This document shows positions 6,941-14,360 of a DNA stretch of 17,733 nucleotides, piece after piece (positions within the stretch are counted from its first letter, which is position 1; each line of letters begins with the position of its first letter). The stretch is taken from NCBI GenBank assembly GCA_003451715.1, contig DMJN01000127.1, positions 1 to 17,733 of the forward strand. Reading direction: 5' to 3'. A program made the position numbers and the translations under genes. The DNA is from Gammaproteobacteria bacterium (GTDB lineage: Bacteria; Pseudomonadota; Gammaproteobacteria; Pseudomonadales; Pseudohongiellaceae). The notes beneath the pieces were generated by a model, which was not told the origin of the DNA, did no database searches, and saw nothing but the letters and a program-made list of their open reading frames with translations.

Positions 6941-7840
6941 ATGTTCACCAGCGTCACAGCAAAGCGTTCGTTTTGCATCGCGATTATCCTGATAAGTTCC
7001 TTTATCTCTGCTATCGCGTCCGCACAAATGACCCCCAAACCGGATCAGAAAATTGCACTCATTACCGGGTCAACCAGTGGATTAGGTCGAGAAGTTGCTT
7101 TCAGACTCAGCGCCCTGGATTACTTCATCATTGTGCATGGTCGAAACAGGGAAAGAGGCCTGGAAGTGGTTGCTCAGATAGAAGAGTCAGGCATCGGTGG
7201 CGCGCGTTTCTATGCAGCCGATCTCGGATCTCTGCAACAGGTTAGACAACTTGGCGAGGACCTTGTTAAGGATTTCGATCGTCTCGATGTGCTCGTCAAC
7301 AATGCCGGCATCGGCTCATCGCCGGCGCGCCGTCTCGTGTCGGAGGATGGTCATGAATTACGCTTTCAAGTGAACTATTTATCCCATTTCTTACTCACTC
7401 ATCAGCTTCTTCCCTTACTGCAAGACAGTGCACCTTCGCGCATTGTCAACGTGTCATCCGGTGCACAACAGGCGATCGATTTCGACGATGTCATGCTGGA
7501 GAGTGGCTTCAGTGGCGGTCGCGCCTACGCTCAAAGCAAACTTGCCCAGATATTGTTCACAGTGGATCTGGCTGAAAATCTTCAAGGATCCGATGTGTTG
7601 GTGAATGCTCTTCACCCTGCCACGTATATGGATACCGCAATGGTCAGAAACGCTGGAGCGACGCCAAGAACCACGGTTGGCGAGGGAGCAGATGGCGTCA
7701 TGCAATTGATTACCGAAGATGTTGGCAGTGGTAACTATTTCGTCCGTCAGCGGTCGGTACGCGCCAATAGACAAGCCTACGATGAAGACGCTCGCACGAG
7801 ACTCTGGCAACTAAGTGAACAGTTAACGGGTCTTGAGTAA
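6941..7840 (+). CDS. short-chain dehydrogenase/reductase with an N-terminal signal peptide
   Basis: A 299-residue classical SDR. The nucleotide-binding motif TGSTSGLG is at about 42-49, D94 follows in AADLGS, NNAG is at about 120-123, N145 lies in the catalytic helix, the catalytic serine is in NVSSG (about 170-174) and YAQSK gives Y196 and K200. The arginines after the second strand (HGRNRERG, about 66-73) suggest NADP(H) preference. The unusual part is the start: residues 1-29 are a basic, then strongly hydrophobic leader ending in ASA-Q, a good Sec signal or membrane anchor. A perfect AGGAGG (6929-6934) fixes the ATG at 6941, so the leader is real. Organisation resembles retinol-dehydrogenase/WW-oxidoreductase-type SDRs. 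It follows the cytochrome gene by 95 bases. Substrate unknown. Confidence 0.85.
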   Translation: MFTSVTAKRSFCIAIILISSFISAIASAQMTPKPDQKIALITGSTSGLGREVAFRLSALDYFIIVHGRNRERGLEVVAQIEESGIGGARFYAADLGSLQQVRQLGEDLVKDFDRLDVLVNNAGIGSSPARRLVSEDGHELRFQVNYLSHFLLTHQLLPLLQDSAPSRIVNVSSGAQQAIDFDDVMLESGFSGGRAYAQSKLAQILFTVDLAENLQGSDVLVNALHPATYMDTAMVRNAGATPRTTVGEGADGVMQLITEDVGSGNYFVRQRSVRANRQAYDEDARTRLWQLSEQLTGLE

Positions 7841-7972
7841 CAGCAGCATAGTTTGTAAACGCGTTTTTTTGCTAAAGAAGCCAAATTCCAGCGTGAGCAA
7901 TAAACAGCAAAAAATCATTCCTCTCGATAACATATCTAAGTTAAACCAATATCAAGCAGAAGAGAAAACAAC

Positions 7973-8923
7973 ATGAACAAACTAACCCGGTTTAAAGCAG
8001 CTACATTCTTCGGCAGTGTTCTCGCCACTACAGCAGGCCCCTTACTGGCACAGGGAAACTTCGAGGGAGTCGAACTCAGCATCGAACATGTCGCCGGTAA
8101 TGTCTATATGGTGCAGAGACCCGGTGGCGGTGGCAACATCGGTGTGCAAATCGGAGATGATGGCGTGCTGCTGGTGGACTCGCTGTTCGCACCACTCTCG
8201 GACAAGCTGGTGGCCGCCGTGAGAGAAGTGTCCGACAGTGAGATTCGGTTTCTGATCAACACTCATATTCACATGGATCACGTCGGTGGCAATGAGAACC
8301 TGGCCGAGATGGGTGTGTTGATCTTCGCTCACGACAATACCCGCCTGCGTTTTCTGGAAGAAAGATCCCACTTTCCCCGGCGAGGTGGTAGTTTTGCTCC
8401 GCAACAACCGGTGGGAGCACGCCCTGTTATTACCTACGACAGTGCCATTGGCTTTCATCTCAATGGCGAAGAGGTACGGGCATTTCTGGCGCCACCCGCG
8501 CACACGGACGGCGATACCTTCGTCTACTTTCCCGAGTCCGATGTACTACATCTCGGCGATGTGTTCAGGACCACCAGCTATCCGATCGTAGACCTCTATA
8601 ACGGTGGCACCCTGAGAGGCACCATCGCGGCACTCGACCTGGCAATCGATATGGCTGGCCCGGACACAAAAGTTATACCGGGTCATGGTCTCAGTATTGT
8701 GGGTCGCGAGGAGATGCAGGAGTTTCTGGATATGATCCTGGACGTGCGTGATCAGGTCTTTGCACTGATTAGAGACGGGATGCATCTGGAAGAAGTGATG
8801 GCGGCCAATGTCACGGCAGAATATGACGCGAAATGGGGTCAGGAAGCGGGCTGGACGACGGTCGACTTTGTGCCTGTCGTGTATTACGAACTCGGAGGTG
8901 CGGGACGCCTGCTCGATCGATAG
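7973..8923 (+). CDS. exported metallo-beta-lactamase-fold hydrolase
   Basis: A 316-residue MBL-fold protein with a signal peptide (MNKLTRFK start, hydrophobic core about 9-22, cleavage after LLA near residue 26). All metal ligands of a dinuclear zinc site are visible: HIHMDH (H98, H100, D102, H103), H177 in PPAHTDGD, D196 in HLGD and H238 in PGHG. The pattern is that of secreted glyoxalase/SoxH-like and beta-lactamase-related hydrolases, often found next to periplasmic oxidoreductases. No clear feature marks it as a true beta-lactamase. The ribosome binding site is weak (AGAAGAG before ACAACATG). It lies 132 bases after the SDR and 62 bases before the protease. A role in hydrolysing a thioester, lactone or similar product of the neighbouring enzymes is possible but unproven. 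Confidence 0.87.
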   Translation: MNKLTRFKAATFFGSVLATTAGPLLAQGNFEGVELSIEHVAGNVYMVQRPGGGGNIGVQIGDDGVLLVDSLFAPLSDKLVAAVREVSDSEIRFLINTHIHMDHVGGNENLAEMGVLIFAHDNTRLRFLEERSHFPRRGGSFAPQQPVGARPVITYDSAIGFHLNGEEVRAFLAPPAHTDGDTFVYFPESDVLHLGDVFRTTSYPIVDLYNGGTLRGTIAALDLAIDMAGPDTKVIPGHGLSIVGREEMQEFLDMILDVRDQVFALIRDGMHLEEVMAANVTAEYDAKWGQEAGWTTVDFVPVVYYELGGAGRLLDR

Positions 8924-8985
8924 CTTTACCAAAGCAGGTATCACTGTGGTTTCTTTTTCCGACAGATCATTAAGAGGCATTGACC

Positions 8986-11900
8986 ATGAGCTACAACAAG
9001 CTAATTAGCGCGGCGCGTCAATCGAATAGGGAGAGGCTTCTTATTTTGATTGCCGCTCTGGGTTTTGGGGGGGCAGCGCTGGCCGATGGTACACAGCTAT
9101 TGCGACAACCCACGGTGAGTGATGACAACATCGCCTTCGTGCATGCTAATGATCTCTGGATTGTAGGACGCGAGGGCGGCAACGCGCGGCGTCTGACAAC
9201 AGCCGAAGGAGGGGAGACCGATCCCAAGTTCTCTCCCGATGGCGCCATGATCGCATTCACGGCTCAGTATCACGGCAACCGGGATGTCTATGTTGTGTCT
9301 GCACAAGGGGGTGAACCTGCTCGGTTAACCTGGCATCCGGGTGATGATACGGTCATGGGGTGGACCGCAGATGGTTCCGAAATATTGTTTCGTTCCCCGC
9401 GTAAGACTGAACCGACGCGCCTATGGACATTTTTTACCGTACCGCTGGAGGGTGGCTTGCCTGAAGCGATGGCTATTCCACAGGCTTACGATGGCGAGAT
9501 ATCGGAGGATGGTCGCTTCGTGGCTTACCAGGAAATCGGTTTCTGGGATCCGGAATGGCGAAATCATCGTGGTGGGCAGGCGAAACCTATTTCGATAGTC
9601 GATCTGCAGAATTATGAGCGAATCCTGACTCCGCGCGACCGCGAGCGCCATATGTCACCTGTGTGGATGGATGGGCAAATCTACTATCTGTCTGAAGCCG
9701 ACTGGGCGAGTAATATCTGGCGATTCAATCCAGACACGGGTGCCAATGAACAGCTGAGTTTCCATTGGCAGTTCGACGTTAAAGACCTGGATGCTGGAAG
9801 TGGTGTAGTGATCTATGAACAGGGCGGCTATCTGCATGAGTTGGATCCGGCCACCGGTGAAAGCCGCCAACTGGAAATTTATGCAGAAGGAGATCTGAAT
9901 TTCGCCCGGCGCCGCTGGGAGAATATAACCGCGACCGGATTGCGTAATGCATCGCTGTCGCCCAGTGGGCAGCGTGCCTTGTTCGAACACCGGGGTGAGA
10001 TTCTAACGGTTCCAGTCGAAGAGGGAAGTTGGCGAAATCTCACCAACAATTCCGGTGCGGCAGAGCGGCATCCCGCCTGGTCGACCGATGGACAGCAGAT
10101 CGCCTACTTCTCGGACGAGTCAGGGGAATATCAGTTGGTTCTCACGGATCAGACCGGTATTGGCGAGGCAAGAGTTATTCCGATTCCTGAACCGACCTTC
10201 TTCTTTCAACCCGTATGGGCACCGGGAGACTCACACATCGCCTTCACCGATACCGATATGCGCTTGCTGGTATTGGATGTAGTAACAGAGGAGGTAGTCC
10301 ATGTCGACACCGAGCGATATGCGCACCCCGAACGGACCATGCAGCCCGTGTGGTCACCCGATGGGAAATGGGTTGCCTATGCACGCCGGCTCGATAATCA
10401 CCACCGGGCGGTATTCTCTTACAACGTGGATACGCAACAGAATCACCAGATAACGGATGGAATGGCCGATGTGCTGACTCCGGTATGGGATGCTGGCGGC
10501 GACTATCTGTGGTTTCTCGCATCGACAAACTTTGGCTTGAATGTCGGCTGGTTGGATATGACCAGTTACGACCGGCCCGTTACTTACGCACTCTATGTGG
10601 GCATTCTCGATGCCGATGGTGCATCTCCGTTGTTACCGAAAGCCGGTGACGAACCGCTTGTAGATGCCCCGTCTGATTCCCCGGAAGAGGCCGATGGGGA
10701 TGAGAATCCGGAGACCTCCCCTAGAGTTCTCGATCCCATTGACTTCGACGTGGACGGTTTCCTCGATCGGGTGGTGGCTACCACCTTGCCACAGGCTCGC
10801 TATCAGGGGCTGGTGCCTGGACCGGAAGGCTCCGTGTTCGTACTCCAGCAGCCGGCGGATGTCTCGCCGGGCAACGGCGGTCCGCAATTGAGCCTGAAGA
10901 AATTCAGCATCCAGGAGCAGAAGATTGATGAGTTTGGCCAGGTGCAGTTTGCCGCGACATCACACGACCGTTCGAAGTTGCTCACCCGATCGGGACAGGT
11001 CTGGCGTGTGCTGGGCACCGACCGCCCCCCGCGACCTGCTAATGGATCGGGGGAGGAAGGCGGCACCACGCTGGATGTCGCCGGGCTCCGTGTACAGATC
11101 GATCCCAAGGCAGAATGGGCGCAGCTGCTGCGCGAGAGTTGGCGTTACATGCGCGACTTCTTGTATGTGGACAATCAGCACGGTGCCCCCTGGGACGAAA
11201 TCTGGGAGTGGTATTCCCCCTGGCTGGAACATGTGCGGCACCGCTCTGATCTGAACTATGTCATGGATATCGTCAGTGGCGAAATCGCTGTGGGACATTC
11301 CTATGTGCGCGGTGGTGACTACCCGGATATCGATAACATTCCAATTGGTCTACTCGGCGCCGATCTGATAAATGACCAGGGAGGAATACGAATCGATCGG
11401 ATCTTCACAGGAGAAAATTGGAATCCCGAGCTGACTGCTCCACTGGCCATTCCGGGTATTGACGTCAAGGTCGGGGACTATCTCATCGCCGTCAATGGCT
11501 TCGATGTATCGAGTGCAGCCAATCCATTCGAGCTGTTTGAAGGTACCGCTGGCCAACAGGTGCAACTGTTGATAAACGACTCACCCTCCCGGCAGGGAGC
11601 CCGGGAAGTTATCGTTGAACCAATAGAGAATGAAAACCAATTGCGGACCTGGGCGTGGATCGAACACAACAGACGTGTTGTGGATGAGGTGTCTGATGGT
11701 CAGCTCGCCTATGTGTGGCTACCCAATACAGGGCAGGGTGGGTATGAAAACTTCAACCGGCTATATTTCGCCCAACAGAATAAACGCGGCGCAGTCATCG
11801 ACGAACGTAATAATGGAGGTGGTTCAGCTGCCGACTATATCGTGGATTTACTGGCGCGTGATTTGAATGGCTACTTCAATTCTCCGGTGGGCGATCGCAA

Positions 11901-12339
11901 ACCATTCACCCAACCGATAGCCGGCTTGTTCGGACCCAAAGTCATGATCGTGAACGGCCGCGCCGGCTCCGGGGGCGACCTGATGCCCTATCTGTTTCGC
12001 CTGCAGGGCGTCGGTCCTCTAATCGGTACACGCACCTGGGGTGGACTGGTGGGTACCTGGGATACGCCTCCCCTGCTGGATGGGGGAAATTACGTGGCGC
12101 CCCGTGGTGGATTTTTTGATGTCGATGGCAAGTGGGCAGTAGAGGCCGAGGGTGTTGAACCGGATATCTGGGTAGAGCAGGAACCCAAGGCAGTCATCGA
12201 TGGAGGAGATCCGCAACTCGAAGCGGCTGTCGCAGAGGCATTACGACTGTTGGAAACCGAAGGCGTTGAATTGGCTCCCGAGCCAGCGGCACCGATTCGC
12301 TGGCGCAGGCCCGAAAGGCGGTCAGTAACTAATCAGTGA
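8986..12339 (+). CDS. exported tricorn-type S41 peptidase with beta-propeller and PDZ domains
   Basis: A 1117-residue protease. A signal peptide (about 1-33, ending AALA) is followed by TolB/WD40-like propeller repeats (FSPDGAMIAF, WSTDGQQIAYF, WSPDGKWVAYA) through about residue 520. An acidic linker with DSPEEADGDENPE lies near 565-580, then a helical C1-type domain, a PDZ domain (about 781-885) and the S41 core. The likely nucleophile is S995 in GRAGSGGD, the base H771 in VGHSY, and the charge-relay glutamate E1053. In archaeal tricorn a serine precedes this histidine; here it is glycine. Tricorn-type enzymes degrade peptides channelled through the propellers. ATG 8986 fits AGAGG at 8973-8977. 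A G7 run (9067-9073) lies in the signal-peptide codons. It is the last gene of the plus-strand run. Confidence 0.9.
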   Translation: MSYNKLISAARQSNRERLLILIAALGFGGAALADGTQLLRQPTVSDDNIAFVHANDLWIVGREGGNARRLTTAEGGETDPKFSPDGAMIAFTAQYHGNRDVYVVSAQGGEPARLTWHPGDDTVMGWTADGSEILFRSPRKTEPTRLWTFFTVPLEGGLPEAMAIPQAYDGEISEDGRFVAYQEIGFWDPEWRNHRGGQAKPISIVDLQNYERILTPRDRERHMSPVWMDGQIYYLSEADWASNIWRFNPDTGANEQLSFHWQFDVKDLDAGSGVVIYEQGGYLHELDPATGESRQLEIYAEGDLNFARRRWENITATGLRNASLSPSGQRALFEHRGEILTVPVEEGSWRNLTNNSGAAERHPAWSTDGQQIAYFSDESGEYQLVLTDQTGIGEARVIPIPEPTFFFQPVWAPGDSHIAFTDTDMRLLVLDVVTEEVVHVDTERYAHPERTMQPVWSPDGKWVAYARRLDNHHRAVFSYNVDTQQNHQITDGMADVLTPVWDAGGDYLWFLASTNFGLNVGWLDMTSYDRPVTYALYVGILDADGASPLLPKAGDEPLVDAPSDSPEEADGDENPETSPRVLDPIDFDVDGFLDRVVATTLPQARYQGLVPGPEGSVFVLQQPADVSPGNGGPQLSLKKFSIQEQKIDEFGQVQFAATSHDRSKLLTRSGQVWRVLGTDRPPRPANGSGEEGGTTLDVAGLRVQIDPKAEWAQLLRESWRYMRDFLYVDNQHGAPWDEIWEWYSPWLEHVRHRSDLNYVMDIVSGEIAVGHSYVRGGDYPDIDNIPIGLLGADLINDQGGIRIDRIFTGENWNPELTAPLAIPGIDVKVGDYLIAVNGFDVSSAANPFELFEGTAGQQVQLLINDSPSRQGAREVIVEPIENENQLRTWAWIEHNRRVVDEVSDGQLAYVWLPNTGQGGYENFNRLYFAQQNKRGAVIDERNNGGGSAADYIVDLLARDLNGYFNSPVGDRKPFTQPIAGLFGPKVMIVNGRAGSGGDLMPYLFRLQGVGPLIGTRTWGGLVGTWDTPPLLDGGNYVAPRGGFFDVDGKWAVEAEGVEPDIWVEQEPKAVIDGGDPQLEAAVAEALRLLETEGVELAPEPAAPIRWRRPERRSVTNQ

Positions 12340-12389
12340 AGCTGGGGAAACTGAAGATAGTAAAATAAAGTCAGGTCGGGGAGGAATGA

Positions 12390-12464
12390 ATGCAATACCT
12401 TGCTAAGGAGAGCCATCGCACATTTGTAGGAATTTGTGAAGTAGACATAATGGAAAATTTGTGA
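12390..12464 (+). CDS. possible 24-residue small ORF
   Basis: A strong GGGGAGG (12378-12384) sits 5 bases before an ATG that opens 24 codons (MQYLAKESHRTF..., ending at TGA 12462-12464). Ribosome-binding strength is the only support; length and composition give no further evidence. It lies in the 181-base gap between the protease and the receiver-domain gene and could be a leader for the latter. It may equally be chance. Confidence 0.2.
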   Translation: MQYLAKESHRTFVGICEVDIMENL

Positions 12465-12520
12465 CTCAATCTCTAAGGGGGACCGCCTTTGTCTATTTAG
12501 TGAAATTTTGGAATTAGCAA

Positions 12521-13003
12521 ATGACTTCTATCCCTAATCTCGATGTGGATTCCCAGGAATCAAACCCCAACAGATTATTGTTGATCGATGACAGTAAGGA
12601 AATAACAGACATCCTGGAAGAGATTGGTAATATCGCTGGTTATTATGTACGCAGTGAGAACCAATACGAACTCATCATTCAGGAAATCGAATCACATGAT
12701 CCCAGCGTCATTTTTCTTGATCTCCACCTAGGTCCTTCTGACAATTTCGCATCAGAAGAGATTCCACGTGAGGGTCTGGAGATTCTAAAATCCCTTTCAA
12801 TCAATAAATCACAAGCGAAGATTATTATAATCAGTGGTCAGTCGAGAAGAACACGCGAACTCAATCAATTCCTGGGGCGTGATCTGAATCTGTCTGTGGT
12901 CGGTAGTATGCCCAAGCCATTTAATGCCGCCAAAGTAGAAGAAGCGCTGCTTAAGCTTAAGAAGGAATCTGACCAGAGTTTAGATGAACCATTTACTATC
13001 TGA
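12521..13003 (+). CDS. stand-alone receiver (CheY-like) domain protein
   Basis: A 160-residue response-regulator receiver domain without an output domain. The phosphorylation site is D67 in FLDLHLG, the acidic pocket is D23-D24 (LLLIDDSKE), the switch residue is S105 in IIISGQ, and the conserved lysine is K132 in MPKPF. About 17 residues precede the domain and a charged tail of about 15 follows. Such single-domain regulators act by phosphotransfer or by binding a partner protein. No histidine kinase or phosphotransfer protein is in the window, so its partner is elsewhere. The region is visibly richer in A and T than the protease gene before it. No clear Shine-Dalgarno sequence precedes the ATG. 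A perfect inverted repeat follows 23 bases after the stop. Confidence 0.82.
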   Translation: MTSIPNLDVDSQESNPNRLLLIDDSKEITDILEEIGNIAGYYVRSENQYELIIQEIESHDPSVIFLDLHLGPSDNFASEEIPREGLEILKSLSINKSQAKIIIISGQSRRTRELNQFLGRDLNLSVVGSMPKPFNAAKVEEALLKLKKESDQSLDEPFTI

Positions 13004-13026
13004 ACTTAGGATCTATGCAGTGGAGT

Positions 13027-13064
13027 GCTTCCCTAACGGTGGGAGCAATAGGGGGCAGGGAAGC
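13027..13064. repeat. 8-bp perfect inverted repeat after the receiver gene
   Basis: GCTTCCCT (13027-13034) and AGGGAAGC (13057-13064) pair perfectly across a 22-base G-rich loop. No T-run follows on the plus strand, so it is not a standard intrinsic terminator; it could stabilise or end the receiver-gene mRNA. Confidence 0.45.
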
Positions 13065-13093
13065 AAAATAGTGGAGGCATCACTTCTTCAATG

Positions 13094-13112
13094 TTTACAT
13101 TGAGACTGTAAA
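13094..13112. promoter_or_regulatory. TTTACA-N7-TGTAAA palindrome, possible operator
   Basis: TTTACA (13094-13099) and TGTAAA (13107-13112) form a symmetric site with a 7-base spacer in the AT-rich gap (13004-13272) upstream of the lipoprotein gene. The geometry suits a dimeric repressor site, but no regulator can be named. Confidence 0.25.
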
Positions 13113-13272
13113 TAGTTTGTGGACACCTAATCATACTTTGCTAAGCCTTTGATTTATCGACACTAATCTATGGGTGTCGAAAAAAAGGTTCACGCTAAGC
13201 CCAACCCTGTAGTGATTCGCTATAATTCTCTGGAGTCGTGGTTCAATATACATGGCATCGGAGACTGGAAAT

Positions 13273-13599
13273 ATGAATTTGACTAAACTGGTAGTTCCTT
13301 TGTTCTGTTTGTTGCTGTGGGGTTGTAGTTCCAGCGTGCCGCCTGAATACGGCATGGTAGATTGGTCTCTCAGCAATGGAACAGGAAGCCGGTTGACTGT
13401 TGTTGTGTACGACAAAATTTGTAGACGCACCTATTCTCGAGTACAGCTATCCAGGTCAGGCCAGCAAGATATGTCAACTTGTGCCAACAGTGAAGGCATA
13501 GCCGAAATAAGATATAGGCAAGCCGGCTACAATAAGGGGGATTATCTCTGGGTCGACACGCGTATGAACCGCAATCAAAGCCTTGTAGTTCGCTTCTGA
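13273..13599 (+). CDS. small lipoprotein of unknown function
   Basis: The 108-residue product starts with a lipoprotein signal: MNLTKLVVPLF, a leucine-rich core and the lipobox LWGC with the lipidated cysteine at 18. A serine follows the cysteine, which by the known sorting rule predicts the outer membrane. The mature part is about 90 residues, polar and predicted beta-rich (SRLTVVVYD, AEIRYRQAG, QSLVVRF), with two further cysteines (C50, C70) that could form a disulfide. I do not recognise the family. ATG 13273 is preferred over ATG 13252, since it puts GGAG (13259-13262) at a workable distance and removes a polar extension from the signal peptide. It is convergent with the RDD gene 86 bases away. 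Confidence 0.65.
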   Translation: MNLTKLVVPLFCLLLWGCSSSVPPEYGMVDWSLSNGTGSRLTVVVYDKICRRTYSRVQLSRSGQQDMSTCANSEGIAEIRYRQAGYNKGDYLWVDTRMNRNQSLVVRF

Positions 13600-13685
13600 C
13601 CGGTAGCTCCTGTTGCGGCGGCAATTCGAGGCGTTTCTCGGCTGATCACCCTAGCATCGCTCGATCTGTGACTAAGCCAGGATTC

Positions 13686-14189
13686 CTAGAACGGCCGATG
13701 CGACTTCGGCAGCAATACGACTTTGCTGCTGGAGAGCTTGTCGTGCAGTGCATCACCGTTCGGGTCCAGGTAGAGCCACAGGTAGCCCAGTCCGAACATG
13801 AAAAATGCTGGCCAGGCAGCCACAAAACGCAATAGGGCTTGCACGGTAGTGATCGATGTATTCTGCAACGATACCACCTTGATGCGCCAGGCGATCATGC
13901 CCAGGGTTTGACCGCTACGAGTCCAGAAAAACACATAAAAGCCTGAGCAGCTTGCAACCATGAGCAGAAAGAGGATGTTGTCCAAAACTGGATCGGTCTG
14001 TACGACCCCATCGACCAGTTGATTGGTGTCGGGGCCAACAATGAGTTGCAGGGCGAATCCCAGCAACATCCAGATGGCGGCTACCAGGAAGCCATCGTAG
14101 AGCAGGGCAGCCAGGCGCCGCAACAGACCGGCGCGAGGGAAGTCCTGTAGCAGTTCCGTTGCTGATTCGCTTGGATTGCTTGAAGTCAC
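13686..14189 (-). CDS. RDD family membrane protein
   Basis: The 167 residues show the RDD family pattern: GLLRRLAALLYDGFLV (about 21-36) at the start of the first membrane segment, RSGQTLGMIAWRIKVV (about 91-106) after the second, and LHDKLSSSKVV at the C-terminus, with a third hydrophobic pair at about 120-145. Members are inner-membrane proteins; some have been linked to ion transport, but function here is unknown. The start is GTG at 14189: an in-frame stop lies two codons upstream and no ATG occurs before the first membrane segment. No good ribosome binding site is seen. The gene stands alone on minus, divergent from the synthase gene at 14361. Confidence 0.85.
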   Translation of the reverse strand: MTSSNPSESATELLQDFPRAGLLRRLAALLYDGFLVAAIWMLLGFALQLIVGPDTNQLVDGVVQTDPVLDNILFLLMVASCSGFYVFFWTRSGQTLGMIAWRIKVVSLQNTSITTVQALLRFVAAWPAFFMFGLGYLWLYLDPNGDALHDKLSSSKVVLLPKSHRPF

Positions 14190-14276
14190 AGGCTAGGGTA
14201 CTACGGCGGTGCCTTAATCGCATGGATTACTTCCCTAACCGCCAGTGAGCATGGGATTATTTCTGTAGATTTCGGG

Positions 14277-14305
14277 TTCTGACTGCCATGAGATTTTGTT
14301 AGAAT
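14277..14305 (+). promoter_or_regulatory. candidate promoter of the isopropylmalate/citramalate synthase
   Basis: TTCTGA (14277-14282), a 17-base spacer and TAGAAT (14300-14305) lie about 55 bases before the synthase ATG. The -10 is good, the -35 poor. No leader peptide rich in Leu or Ile codons is seen in 14190-14360, so classical attenuation is not supported. Confidence 0.35.
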
Positions 14306-14360
14306 CCCGTCCCCGCGAGTATCGATCGCCCAGTTTAGGGCCCCATTTCAGGAATTAGTG

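Noticed and set aside
7857..7872. AAACGCGTTT followed by T-run after the SDR as a terminator
   Set aside because: The palindrome leaves no loop, so it cannot form a normal terminator hairpin.
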